A stretch of DNA of 64,000 bases from Triticum aestivum (lineage: Eukaryota; Streptophyta; Magnoliopsida; Poales; Poaceae): NCBI RefSeq assembly GCF_018294505.1, contig NC_057800.1, positions 477,958,530-478,022,529 on the forward strand, written 5' to 3'. Positions 34,113 to 45,520 of this stretch are shown piece after piece. The notes under the pieces are model-generated. The model was not told the origin of the DNA. It searched no databases and saw only the letters and a list, made by a program, of their open reading frames with translations. Position 1 is the stretch's first letter, and every line of letters starts with the position of its first letter. A program made the translations under genes and the position numbers.

Positions 34113-35529
34113 TGATAACCCACAAGTATAGGAGATCGCAACATTTTTCGAGGGTAGAGTATTCAACCCAAATTTATTGATTCGACACAAGGGGAGCCAA
34201 AGAATATTCTCAAGTATTAGCAGCTGAGTTGTCAATTCAACCACACCTAGAAACTTAATATCTGCAGCAAGGTATTTAGTAGCAAAGTAATATGATAGTA
34301 GTGGTAATGGTAGCAAAAGGTAACGATAGCAAAAGTAATGTTTTTGGTATTTTGTAGTGATGGTAATAATAGCAACGGAAAAGTAAACAAGCGAAGAACA
34401 ATATATGAAAAGCTCGTAGGCAATGGATCGGTGATAGAGAATTATGCCGGATGTGGTTCATCATGTAACAGTCATAACCTAGGGTGACACAGAACTAGCT
34501 CCAGTTCATCAATGTAATGCAGGCATGTATTCCGAATATAGTCATACGTGCTTATGGAAAAGAACTTGCATGCCATCTTTTGTCCTACCCTCCCGTGGCA
34601 GCGGGGTCTTAGCGGAAACTAAGGGATATTAAGGCCTCCTTTTAATAGAGTACCAGACCAAAGCATTAACACATAGTGAATACATGAACTCCTCAAACTA
34701 CGGTCATCACCGGAAGTGGTCCCGATTATTGTCACTTCGGGGTTGCCGTATCATAACACATAGTAGGTGACTATAGACTTGCAAGATAGGATCAAGAACT
34801 CACATATATTCATGAAAACATAATAGGTTCAGATCTGAAATCACGACACTCGGGCCCTAGTGACAAGCATTAAGCATAGCAAAGTCATAGCAACATCAAT
34901 CTCAAAACATAGTGGATACTAGGGATCAAACCCTAACAAAACTAACTAGATTACATGATAAATCTCATCCAACCCATCAGCGTCCAGCAAGCCTACGATG
35001 GAATTACTCACGCACGGCGGTGAGCATCATGAAATTGGTGATGGAGGATGGTTGATGATGATGATGGCGACGAATTCCCCTCTCCGGAGCCCCGAACGGA
35101 CTCCAGATCAGCCCTCCCGAGAGACTTTAGGGCTTGGCGATGGCTCCGTATCGTAAAACACGATGAATCCTTCTCCTTGATGTTTTCTCTCCAAACACGA
35201 ATATATAGAGTTGGAGTTGAGGTCGGAGGAGCTCCAGGGGGCCCATGAGGTAGGGGGCGCGCCTAGGGGGCAGGCGCGCCCCCCACCCTTGTGGCTAGGG
35301 TGTGGCCCCCTGGTCTTGATCTTTTGCCAGTATTTTTTATTATTTCCAAAAATAATCTCCGTGAAGTTTCAGGTCATTCCGAGAACTTTTGTTTCTGCAC
35401 ATAAATAACACCACGGCAATTCTGCTAAAAACAGCGTCAGTCCGGGTTAGTTCCATTCAAATCATGCAAATTAGAGTCCAAAACAAGGGCAAAAGTGTTT
35501 GGAAAAGTAGATACGACGAAGACGTATCA
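34113..35529 (-). repeat. 3' LTR of the inner Gypsy element
   Basis: 1417 bp with ends TGATA...TATCA. By eye it differs from 42182-43584 at roughly three percent of sites plus small indels. It contains the G/C-rich GGGGGCGCGCCTAGGGGG segment near 35245-35290. Confidence 0.9.
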
Positions 35530-35548
35530 ACTCCCCCAAGCTTAAACC
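35530..35548 (-). other. Polypurine tract of the inner Gypsy element
   Basis: On the minus strand, GGTTTAAGCTTGGGGGAGT abuts the 3' LTR. Confidence 0.8.
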
Positions 35549-37520
35549 TTTGCTTGTCCTCAAACAATTCTGTTGACAAACTGAAAGTGATAAAGGAAAA
35601 CTTTTACAAACTCTGTTTGCTCTTGTTGTTGTAAATATGTAAAGCCAGCATTCAAGTTTTCAACAAAGATTATAAACTAACCATATTCACAATAACTCTT
35701 AGGTCTCATGTTTACTCATATCAATGGCATAATCAACTAGCGAGCAATAATAATAAATCTAAGATGACAACACTTTCTCAAAACAATCATAATATGATAT
35801 AACAAGATGGTATCTAGCTAGCCCTCTCTGAGACCGCAAAACATAAATGCAGAGCACCTTTAAAGATCAAGGACTGACTAGACATTCTAATTCATGGTAA
35901 AAGGGATCCAGTCAAGTCATACTCAATGTAAACTAACAGTAATGTATGCAAATGACAATGGTGCTCTCCAGCTGGTGCTTTTTAATAAGAGGATGATGAC
36001 TCAACATAAAAGTAAATAGATAGGCCCTTCATAGAGGGAAGCAGGGATTTGTAGAGGTGCCAGAGCTCGGTTTAGAAATAGAGATGAATAATATTTTGAG
36101 CGATATACTTTCACTATCAACATAACAACCAAGAGATGGCGATATCTTCCATGCTACACACATTATAGGCGGTTCCCAAACAGAATGGTAAAGTTTATAC
36201 TCCCCCTCCTTGAGAATAACCCGCCTAACATGGAAGATACGGACATCCCTAGTTGATACATGAGCTATTCGAGCATACAAAGCAGGATATTTATTTGAAG
36301 GTTTAGAGTTTGGCACATACAAATTTACTTGGAACTGCAGGTAGATACCGTGTATAGGTAGGTATGGTGGACTCATATGGAACAACTTTGGGGTTTATAG
36401 GATTGGATGCGCAAGCTGTATTCCCGCTTAGTACAAGTGAAGGCTAGAAAAAGACTGGGAAGCGACCAGCTAGAGAGCGACAACAGTCATGAACATGCAT
36501 TAAAATTAATAAACACCGAATGCAAGCACGAGTAGGATATAATGCAGCATGAACATAAATATCGCAGAGGCTATGTTGATTTTGTTTCAACTGCTTGCGT
36601 AAACATGTGCCAAGTCAAGCCACTCGAATCGTTCAAAAGAGGATATCACCCTATCATACCACATCACAACCATTTTAATAGCATGTTGGCATGCAAGGTA
36701 AACCATTATAAGCTCCTAGCTAATTAAGCATGGCATAAGAAACTATGATCTCTAATTGTCATTGCAAACATGTTTATTCATAATAGGTTGAATCAGGAAT
36801 GATGAACTAATCATATTTACAAAAACAAGAGAGGTCGAGTTCGTACTAGCTTCTCCCATCTCAATCAGTCCATCATATATCGTCATAATTGCCTTTCACT
36901 TGCACGACCGAATGATGTGAATAATAATAATAATAGTGCGCATGCATTGGACTAAGCTGGAATCTGCAAGCATTCAATAAACAGGAGAAGACAAGGCGAT
37001 ATGGGCTCTTTTGTCAGATCAACAATAATGCATATAAGAGCCACTTTAACAGTTTAATTAAGGTCTTCTCCTATCGACCCGCAAAGAAAAGAAAAGAAAT
37101 AAAACTATTTACATGGGAAAGCTCCCAACAAGCAAAAAAAGAACATGCAATCTTTTTTGGTTTTCTTTTTAATTACTACTATAAGCATGGAAATTAACAC
37201 TAGCTAAAAGATATGACTAATTTTTTTTGGTTTTTCTTAAGGTTTATCAAACACACAAGAAGAAAGCATAAAAAGGAAATAAACTAGCATGGATATTACA
37301 ATGAAAAAGTATGAGCACCGACATCTAGCAATGAGTGTGTGAACATGAATGTAATGTCGGTGAGAAATGCGTACTCCCCCAAGCTTAGGCTTTTGCCTAA
37401 GTTGGTCTATGGCCACGGTTGGCCTGGCGGATATCCATAGTACTAGTTGGGGTCGTACTGCGAAGAAGACTCTGATTGCCACTGGTTGGCAATCATCTCC
37501 GGATCCCACTGGTAATTAGA
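35549..37520 (-). other. 3' non-coding tail of the inner Gypsy element with a second polypurine tract
   Basis: No protein-coding signal. At 37373-37387 the minus-strand string TAAGCTTGGGGGAGT repeats the 3' PPT exactly over 15 bases, about 1.85 kb before the LTR. Confidence 0.65.
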
Positions 37521-38500
37521 CTATCGTGGAGGATCAATTTGTGGTTCCGACTCTGGCTCTGTGGCTGATGTAGGGTTCCGGTAGGCGTGAATAGCCTCCA
37601 ACGGAACAAGGTACTTGCCTACAGATAAATCAAACAAGGAAGGAGCAGGCAGGGTAATAGTCTCAGGATGATGTTTGTCAAAGAACAATTTGTATTTGAG
37701 CTCATTTTCCCTATTCTTAACAATAAAATCGTGTGCTACCATACTCTTATAATCTAAATAAACAGGAGGCAGCAAATTTTCTTCCTTCTCGTAATGCCTA
37801 ATAGGTATGTTAAAATGTGCAGCTAGGCGCGAGGCGAAGATGCCTCCAAAGACGGGGCCCTTAGTACGGTTAAGATTTAACCACTTTGCAATAATAGCAC
37901 CCAGGCTGAATGTATCATCGCGAAATAAGGCGTGGCACAAAATAACAATATCGGGGGCACTCAGGTTTCCACAGTTTCCGCGCCCAATTAAGCATCTACT
38001 AGCAAATATAGCAAAGTAACGTAGAACAGGAAAGTGTATGCTAGTAGTTCGTGCATCGGAAACCTTCCTCGTTCCCCTACAGTGATGGTATCAACAAACC
38101 TATCCACATCGCCGCAATGTGGTTCCTCTATGATGCCCTCGAAAGGGATCAAACAAACCCGACAAAAATCATGAAGTGACATCTCCTTTTGCTCATCATA
38201 TAAATAAAACTCCACCGTAGGTGGTGAGCTCCTAGCATGGAAATGAAAGTTTTGCACAAAGATATTGGCGAATAAGAGATACTGTTCGCGCTGGTCGTGG
38301 AGAAAGGCGGTGAGGCCTGCATTCTCAGCCAACTCATAGAAATCATCATAAATCCCGACCGCTCTCAAGAAATCATCACAAGGCCATTCACACGGCCGAA
38401 CCTCCGCGATGCGAGGCAGATTATATTTTGGCCTCTTTGCTTCTTCATTTTGCTTTTCCTTCGAGCTTTGCCTCGATGAGCCCCTCAGAAATCTCGTCAT
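37521..38500 (-). pseudogene. ATHILA ORF-1-like protein of the inner Gypsy element
   Basis: Two frames, 38500-37988 and 37940-37521, form one protein of about 325 residues split by a frameshift near 38050-37990. Motifs include RVCLIPFEGIIEEPHCGD, GPVFGGIFASRLAAHFNIP and YLVPLEAIHAY, which resemble the ATHILA ORF-1 family of plant Gypsy elements and the retroelement relatives of plant mobile domains. In complete Athila elements such a frame lies after pol. Here it follows the protease directly. Its function is unknown; an envelope-like role has been proposed only because of its place. Confidence 0.7.
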
Positions 38501-39284
38501 TATTTTCTGAAAAAATCTGAAATTTTCAGTAACTTCAAATAAAAGTGAACCAAACTCAACAAAATTGATAGGAACGACTCCTACAAGTGCCTAGAGCCTA
38601 TATCATGCATCAAAACTACTTGGAACCACATAAATTTGACATGCAAGCTCAAGAACAGGGTCATCTAAGCAGCACAAATATGCAATGAATAAAGCACTAG
38701 AACAAAAACTAATTGGACCATTGGAGGGGTCACATACCAAGGAACAATCCCCCAAAGCAGTTTTGTGAGAGGTGCTTTGAGCAAGGAGATCGAAAATCGC
38801 AGTAAAATGAGCTAGAACTCGTGCTTAAGCTGGATAATGGTGTTTGTGGGAGGAAGAAGGAGTGTGTGGGTGCAGCAATAAGTGGAGGAGGGCCATCGTG
38901 GGCCCACGAGGCAAGGGGGCGCGCCCAGGGGGGTAGGGCGCACCCTCCACCCTCGTGGCCAGGTGGATGCCCCCCGTTGTGTTCTCAGTGCCAAATATTC
39001 TCAAATATTTCAGAAAAAAATCATATTTAAATTTCAGGGCATTTGGAGAACTTTTATTTTTGGGGTATTTTTATATTGCACGGATAATTCAGAGAACAGA
39101 CAGAAAATACTATTTTTATTTTATTTAATATAAATAATAGAAAGTAAAAGGAGGGTACAGAGAGTTGTGTTTTCTAAATTCATCCATCTCATGCTCATCA
39201 AAAGGAATCCACTAACAAGGTTGATCAGGTCTTGTTAACAAACTCATTCCGAGTAACATGGAACCGGAGAATTTTCGAATACCA
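38501..39284 (-). other. Spacer between protease and ORF-1 where pol is missing
   Basis: Reading on from the protease gives a family-like stretch (SGSMLLGMSLLTRPDQPC, then a stop) at about 39260-39190. It is followed by AT-rich sequence and a G/C-rich block (38900-38975) resembling the LTR's own GGCGCGCCC region. No RT, RNase H or integrase signature is present in 800 bp. Confidence 0.6.
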
Positions 39285-39866
39285 CTAGGTTACCTCAATG
39301 GGGATATGCACATCCCCAACAATAAGAATATCATTTTTCTTCTTAATACTAGGAATAGGAAATTCAAAACCTCCAATAGTAATTGTTGGAATTTTTCCAA
39401 TAGAATTGATACTGTGGACTTGAGGTTGTTTCCTCGGAAAGTGTACCGTGTGCTCATTACCATTAACATGAAAAGTGACATTGCCTTTGGTGCAATCAAT
39501 AACAGCCCCTGCAGTATTCAAAAAGGGTCTTCCAAGAATAATAGACATACTATCGTCCTTGGGAATATCAAGAATAACAAAGTTCGTTAAAAGAGTAACG
39601 TTTGCAACCACAACAGGCACATCCTCACAAATACCGACAGGTATAGCAGTTGATTTATCAGTCATTTGCAAAGATATTTCAGTAGGTGTCAACTTATTCA
39701 AATCAAGTCTATGATATAAAGAGAGAGGCATAACACTAACACCAGCTCCAAGATCACATAAAGCAGTTTTAACATAGTTTCTTTTAATGGAGCATGGTAT
39801 AGTGGGTACTCTTGGATCTCCAAGTTTTTTTGTTATTCCACCTTTAAAAGTATAATTAGCAAGCAT
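39285..39866 (-). CDS. Aspartic protease region of the inner Gypsy element
   Basis: 193 residues from MLANYTFKGGITKKLGDP. The active-site string is ALCDLGAGVSVMPLSLY: DLGA in place of the usual D[ST]GA, which is common in plant Athila/Ogre-type proteases. The later motif SIILGRPFLNTAGAVIDC matches the retropepsin ILGRPFL region. The true start lies upstream: MNPYAKYMKEIVTNK reads in this frame from about 39943, broken by a TAA at 39878-39880 that replaces a Glu codon. In an intact copy gag and protease would be one frame. Confidence 0.75.
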   Translation of the reverse strand: MLANYTFKGGITKKLGDPRVPTIPCSIKRNYVKTALCDLGAGVSVMPLSLYHRLDLNKLTPTEISLQMTDKSTAIPVGICEDVPVVVANVTLLTNFVILDIPKDDSMSIILGRPFLNTAGAVIDCTKGNVTFHVNGNEHTVHFPRKQPQVHSINSIGKIPTITIGGFEFPIPSIKKKNDILIVGDVHIPIEVT

Positions 39867-39937
39867 GGTGGAAATTTAAGCTTCCGGTATCTTTATTTTA
39901 TTAGTAACAATTTCTTTCATGTACTTAGCATAAGGAT

Positions 39938-42103
39938 TCATTTGAGCATATCAGTTAATCGCATACGCAAAAAGATAGGTCTAATCATTTCAGCAAAGCG
40001 CTCAAAATCCTCATCATCCTTTTTCTTGGATGGTTTGGGAGGAAAAGGCATGGGTTTTTGAACCCATGGTTCTCTTTCTTTACCGTGTTTCCAAGCAACA
40101 AAGTTTTTCTTATCATAACGTTGATTCTTTGATTGCGGGTTATCAAGATCAACAACAGGTTCAATTTCTATATCATTATCATTACTAGGTTGAGCATCAA
40201 CATGAACATTATCATTTACATTATCACTAGTTTCATGTTCATTACCAGATTGTGTTTCAGCATCAGAAATAGAAATATCATTTGGATTCTCAGGTGTTTC
40301 AACAATAGGTTCACTAGAAGCATGTAAAGTCCTATCATTTTTATTTTTCTTCCTTTTAGAAGGACTAGGTGCATATATATTATTTCTCTGAGAATCTTGC
40401 TCGATTCTCTTAGGGTGGCCTTCAGGATACAAAGGTTCCCGAGTCATTTTACCACCTCTAGTCATAACTCTGACAACATTATCCTTATTCTTACTATTGA
40501 ATTCATTGAGCAAATCATTTTGAGCTTTAAGTACTTGTTCTACTTGAGTGGTAACCATAGAAGCATGTTTACTAATAAGTTTAAGTTCACCTTTGACATT
40601 AGCCATATAATCACCCAAGTGTTCAAGCATATCAGCACTGCGTTTTAATTCTCTACCAAAGTAAGCATTGAAGTCTTCTTGCTTAACCATAAATTTATCA
40701 AACTCATCTAAGCATGGGCTAGCAAACTTAGTAAATGGGATTTCAACTTTATCATATCTATGGAGAGAATTTACCTTTACTACCTGTGTCGGGTTATCAA
40801 GACCATGTGTTTCTTCAGTAGGCGATGGATTAAAACTATATATTTCTTCAACAGGCGGTAAATTAAGACCATGTATTTCTTCAATAGGAGGTAAATTCTT
40901 AACATCTTCAGCTTTAATACCCTTTTCTTTCATAGATTTCTTTGCCTCTTGCATATCTTCAGGACTGAGAAATAGAACACCCCTTTTCTTCGGAGTTGGT
41001 TTAGGAATAGGCTCAGGAGTTGGCTCAGGAAGTGTCCAATTATTTTCATTTGTCAACATATTATTCAATAGAATTTCAGCTTCATCCGGTGTTCTTTCCC
41101 TGAAAACAGAACCAGCACAACTATCCAGGTAATCTCTAGAAGCATCGGTTAGTCCATTATAAAAGATATCAAGTATTTCATTTTTCTTAAGAGGATGATC
41201 AGGCAAAGCATTAAGTAATTGGAGAAGCCTCCCCCAAGCTTGTGGGAGACTCTCTTCTTCAATTTGCACAAAATTATATATATCCCTTAAGGCAGCTTGT
41301 TTCTTATGAGCAGGGAAATATTTAGCAGAGAAGTAATAAATCATATCCTGGGGACTACGCACACAACCAGGATCAAGAGAATTAAACCATATCTTAGCAT
41401 CACCCTTTAATGAGAACGGAAATATTTTAAGGATATAAAAGTAGCGAGTTCTCTCATCATTAGTGAACAGGGTGGCTATATCATTTAATTTAGTAAGATG
41501 TGCCACAACAGTTTCAGATTCATAGCCATAAAAAGGATCAGATTCAACCAAAGTAATTATATCAGGATCAATAGAGAATTCATAATCCTTATCAGTAACA
41601 AAGATAGGTGAAGTAGCATAAGCAGGATCATATTTCATTCTAGCATTCAGAGTTTTTTGTTTAAGCTTAGCTAATAATTTCTTAAGATCACTTCTATCAT
41701 TGCAAGCAAGAAAGTCTCTTTTAGTTTCTTCATCCATAACATAGCCCTCAGGCACAACAGGTAATTCATATTTATTAGGAGAGCCTTCATAATCACTTTC
41801 ATCAGTATTATCAGTTTCAATAATTTCATTCTCTCTAGCCCTAGCAAGTTGTTCATCAAGAAATTCACCAAGTGGCACAGTTGTATCAAGCATAGAAGTA
41901 GTTTCATCATAAGTATCATGCATAGCAGAAGTGGCATCATCAATAATATGCGACATATCAGAATCAATAGCAGAAGCAGGTTTAGGTGTCGCAAGCTTAC
42001 TCAAAACAGAAGGTGAATCAAGTGCAGAGCTAGATGGCAGTTCCTTACCTCCCCTCGTAGTTGAGGGATAAATGTTGGTTTTTGGATCTCTCAAGTTCTT
42101 CAT
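39938..42103 (-). CDS. Gag of the inner Gypsy element (721 aa)
   Basis: The frame opens at the ATG at 42103 (MKNLRDPKTNIYPS), about 50 bp after the primer site, and is uninterrupted for 721 codons. The Retrotrans_gag core spans about residues 210-350, with FPFSLKGDAKIWFNSLDPG and FSAKYFPAHKKQAALRDIY, then PDEAEILLNNML. The C-terminal half is rich in Pro, Asn, Asp and Glu; I see no CCHC knuckle. A one-base shift at the end (after RMRLTDMLK) throws the frame out of register with the protease. A full-length gag without pol would fit a non-autonomous element that is packaged in trans. Confidence 0.85.
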   Translation of the reverse strand: MKNLRDPKTNIYPSTTRGGKELPSSSALDSPSVLSKLATPKPASAIDSDMSHIIDDATSAMHDTYDETTSMLDTTVPLGEFLDEQLARARENEIIETDNTDESDYEGSPNKYELPVVPEGYVMDEETKRDFLACNDRSDLKKLLAKLKQKTLNARMKYDPAYATSPIFVTDKDYEFSIDPDIITLVESDPFYGYESETVVAHLTKLNDIATLFTNDERTRYFYILKIFPFSLKGDAKIWFNSLDPGCVRSPQDMIYYFSAKYFPAHKKQAALRDIYNFVQIEEESLPQAWGRLLQLLNALPDHPLKKNEILDIFYNGLTDASRDYLDSCAGSVFRERTPDEAEILLNNMLTNENNWTLPEPTPEPIPKPTPKKRGVLFLSPEDMQEAKKSMKEKGIKAEDVKNLPPIEEIHGLNLPPVEEIYSFNPSPTEETHGLDNPTQVVKVNSLHRYDKVEIPFTKFASPCLDEFDKFMVKQEDFNAYFGRELKRSADMLEHLGDYMANVKGELKLISKHASMVTTQVEQVLKAQNDLLNEFNSKNKDNVVRVMTRGGKMTREPLYPEGHPKRIEQDSQRNNIYAPSPSKRKKNKNDRTLHASSEPIVETPENPNDISISDAETQSGNEHETSDNVNDNVHVDAQPSNDNDIEIEPVVDLDNPQSKNQRYDKKNFVAWKHGKEREPWVQKPMPFPPKPSKKKDDEDFERFAEMIRPIFLRMRLTDMLK

Positions 42104-42153
42104 AATGATAAGCAGATATAAATCCCAATTGACTCAAAGAATAGAGCTATGCT

Positions 42154-42171
42154 CCCCGGCAACGGCGCCAG
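42154..42171 (-). other. Primer binding site (tRNA-Asp) of the inner Gypsy element
   Basis: The minus strand reads TGGCGCCGTTGCCGGGGA, a perfect match to the 3' end of plant tRNA-Asp, 10 bp from the LTR. Confidence 0.9.
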
Positions 42172-42181
42172 AAAATAGTCT

Positions 42182-43584
42182 TGATAACCCACAAGTATAG
42201 GGGATCGCAACAGTTTTCGAGGGTAGAGTATTCAACCCAAATTTATTGATTTGACACAAGGGGAGCCAAAGAATATTCTCAAGTATTAGCAGCTGAGTTG
42301 TCAATTCAACCACACCTGGAAACTTAATATCTGCAGCAAGGTATTTAGTAGCACAGTAATATGATAGTAGTGGTAATGGTAGCAAAAGGTAACGATAGCA
42401 AAAGTAATTTTTTTGGTATTTTGTAGTGATGTAACAATAGCAACGGAAAAGTAAATAAGCGAAGAACAATATATGGAAAGCTCGTAGGCAATGGATCGAT
42501 AATAGATAATTATGCCGGATGTGGTTCATCATGTAACAGTCATAACCTAGGGTGACACAGAACTAGCTCCAATTCATCAATGTAATGTAGGCATGTATTC
42601 CGAATATAGTCATACGTGCTTATGGAAAAGAACTTGCATGGCATCTTTTGTCCTACCCTCCCGTGGCAGCGGGGTCCTAGCGGAAACTAAGGGATATTAA
42701 GGCCTCCTTTTAATAGAGTACCGGACCAAAGCATTAACACATAGTGAATACATGAACTCCTCAAACTATGGTCATCACCGGAAGTGGTCCCGATTATTGT
42801 CACTTCGGGGTTGCCGGATCATAACACATAGTAGGTGACTATAGACTTGCAAGATAGGATCAAGAACTCACATATATTCATGAAAACATAATAGGTTCAG
42901 ATCTGAAATCATGGCACTCGGGCCCTAGTGACAAGCATTAAGGATAGCAAAGTCATAGCAACATCAATCTCAGAACATAGTGGATACTAGGGATCAAACC
43001 CTAACAAAACTAACTAGATTACATGATAAATCTCATCCGACCCATCACCGTCCAGCAAGCCTACGATGGAATTACTCATGCACGATGGTGAGCATCATGA
43101 AATTGGTGATGGAGGATGGTTGATGATGACGATGGCGACGGATTCCCCTCTCCGGAGCCCCGACCGGACTCTAGATCAGCCCTCCCAAGAGAGTTTAGGG
43201 CTTGGCGGCGGCTCCGTATCGTAAAACGAGATGAATCCTTCTCCTTGATTTTTTTCTCTCCGAACACGAATATATAGAGTTGGAGTTGAGGTCGGAGGAG
43301 CTCCAGGGGGCCCACGAGGTAGGGGGGCGCGCCCCCCCACCCTCGTGGCTAGGGTGTGGGCCCCCTGGTCTTGATCGTTTGCCAGTATTTTTTATTATTT
43401 CCAAAAATAATCTCCGTGAAGTTTCAGGTCATTCTGAGAACTTTTGTTTCTGCACATAAATAACACCATGGCAATTCTGCTGAAAACAACGTCAGTCTGG
43501 GTTAGTTCCATTTAAATCATGCAAATTAGAGTCCAAAACAAGGGCAAAAGTGTTTGGAAAAGTAGATACGACGGAGACGTATCA
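42182..43584 (-). repeat. 5' LTR of the inner Gypsy element
   Basis: 1403 bp, TGATA...TATCA ends, next to the primer site and bounded by the target duplication ATGAT at 43585-43589. Confidence 0.9.
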
Positions 43585-44065
43585 ATGATCGTAAGATAGC
43601 TAGCATGATGTTTTCATGGCTTGTCCATTTTTTGATGTCATTGCTATGCTAGATCATTGCACATCTCGGTACACCGCCGGAGGCATTGATATAGAGTCAT
43701 ATCTTTGTAAGTAAATAAAAGTGTGATGATCATCATTATTAGAGCATTGCCCCAATGAGGAAAGGATGATGGAGACTATGATTCCCCCATCGGGATGAGA
43801 CTCCAGACTTTAAAAATAAATAAAAGAGGCCAAAGAAGCCCAAATAAAAAAAGATGCCAAAGAAGCCCACCAAAAAAGAGAAAAAAATAATAAAAAAACA
43901 AAAATGAAAGAAAAGAGAGAAGGGGCAATGTTACTATCCTTTTACCACACTTGTGCTTCAGAGTAGCACCATGTTCTTCATATAGAGAGTTTCATTGAGT
44001 TATCACTTTCATATACTAGTGGGAATTTTCATTATAGAACTTGGCTTGTATATTCCGATGATGGG

Positions 44066-44876
44066 GAGAAAATTTCTTATTTGACACTGTCTTAAAATCT
44101 GGTTCCTTATTTGACACTGGAAAAGTTCTTCTTCCCTATTTGACACTAGTCCTAAATTTTATTTCCTATACGACACTTCTGTCCATTTTGAGCCTAAATG
44201 ACACCTGAAAAGACGATTTTGCCCTTCATGTGGTATGTGTGTGTGCGCGCGTGTGCTGTTGCGTGTGTGGGTGCACGCGCACATGTGTGCTGGTGCTGCA
44301 TGTGTGTGTGCATGTGTGCTGTTGCGTGTGTACGTGCGTGCGTGCGTGTGTGTGTGCTGTTGCATGCCTATGTGTTGCATGCGTGTGTGCTGCTGCTGCA
44401 TGTGTGCTGCTGCGTGTGTTTGCTACTGCGTGTGTACGTGCGCACACGCGCGTGTGTGTGCGGTTGTGTGCCTATGTGCTGCCTGCGTGTGTGTGTGCTG
44501 CGTGAAGTGTGTGTTGTTGCTTGTGTGTGCGCGTGCATGTGTGTTGTTGCGTGTGTGTGTGTGTGTGTGTGTGTGCATGCGCGCGCGTGTGTTGTTGCAT
44601 GTGTGTGCGCGTGCGTTGTGTGTTGGTGCATGTGTATGCGTTGCTGCGTGTGTGCTCCTGCCCTCGCACTGATGTTGCGTGTGCGCGCTATTGCCCCCCA
44701 CACACATACCACATGAGGGGCAAAAGAGTCTTTTTAGGTGTCATTTAGGCTCAAAATGGACGAAAATGTCATATAGGAAATAAAATTTAGAACTTGTGTC
44801 AAATAGGGAAGAAAAAATTTTCCAGTGTCAAATAAGGAAGCAGATTTTAAGATAGTGTCAAATAAGGAATTTTCTC
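44066..44876. mobile_element. Mutator-type foldback element with a GT-rich core
   Basis: An 811-bp element with terminal inverted repeats of about 180 bp (GAGAAAATTTCTTATTTGAC and its complement), each made of several TATTTGACACT-type repeats. The 9-bp flanks GATGATGGG (44057-44065) and AATGATGGG (44877-44885) match at eight of nine positions, as for a Mutator-like element. The middle 460 bp (44234-44690) is almost pure alternating purine/pyrimidine: TG, CG and CA steps broken by TGCTGTTGCG-like units. It encodes nothing credible. Confidence 0.75.
44234..44690. repeat. GT/GC-rich low-complexity tract
   Basis: Long runs of alternating TG with CG steps, such as the (TG)n near 44548-44574 and CATGCGCGCGCGTGTG nearby. 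Open frames called in it on both strands are Cys/Val or His/Thr repeats and are artefacts. Confidence 0.8.
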
Positions 44877-45500
44877 AATGATGGGCTCCCTCAAATGCCC
44901 GAGGTCTTCATGAGCAAGCAAGTTGGATGCACACCCGCTTAGTTTCCAGTTTGAGCTTTCATACACTTATAGCTCTTAGTGCATCCGTTGCATGGCAATC
45001 CCTACTCCTCACATTGACATCAATTGATGGGCATCTCCATAGCCCGTTGATTAGCCGCGTCGATGTGAGACTTTCTCCCCTTTTGTCTTCTCCACACAAC
45101 CTCCACCATCATATTCTATTCCACCTATAGTGCTATGTCCATGGCTCACGCTCATGTATTGCGTGAAAGTTGAAAAGGTTTGAAAACATCAAAAGTATGA
45201 AATAATTGCTTGGCTTGTCATCGGGGTTGTGCATGATTTGAATATTTTGTGTGGTGAAGATGGAGCATAGACAGACTATATGATTTTGTATGGATAACTT
45301 TCTTTGGCCATGTTATTTTGAAAATGCATGATTGCTTTATTAGTATGCTTTAAGTATTATTATCTTAATGTCAAATGATAGACAATTGCTTTGAATCACT
45401 CGTGTCTTAATATTCATGCCATGATTAGATATGCGATCAAGATTATGCTAGGTAGCATTCCACATCAATTTTTTATCATTTACATACTCGAGGACGAGCA

Positions 45501-45520
45501 GGAATTAAGCTTGGGGATGC
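45501..45520 (+). other. Polypurine tract of the outer Gypsy element
   Basis: GGAATTAAGCTTGGGGATGC immediately precedes the 3' LTR. Confidence 0.8.

Larger units (their letters stand above)
34113..43584 (-). mobile_element. Gypsy element (Athila lineage) lacking RT and integrase, nested
   Basis: A 9.5-kb element with LTRs 34113-35529 and 42182-43584, and a perfect target duplication ATGAT (34108-34112 and 43585-43589). On the minus strand the order is 5' LTR, tRNA-Asp primer site, gag, aspartic protease, a gap where pol should be, an ATHILA ORF-1-like gene, a 1.8-kb non-coding tail, polypurine tract, 3' LTR. RT, RNase H and integrase motifs are absent from both strands. It is therefore non-autonomous. 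It lies inside the outer Gypsy element in opposite orientation. Confidence 0.9.
43590..45500 (+). other. Non-coding internal region of the outer Gypsy element, right part
   Basis: Continues from 34112. It holds an A-rich stretch (43800-43925) and the foldback element at 44066-44876. No gene motif is visible in either strand. Confidence 0.55.

Noticed and set aside
39258..39714. Plus-strand open frames opposite the Gypsy protease
   Set aside because: Antisense shadows of an AT-rich coding frame with no recognisable domain.
44198..44748. Several long open frames (Cys/Val-rich or His/Thr-rich) on both strands
   Set aside because: They are translations of a GT/GC simple-sequence tract inside a foldback element.
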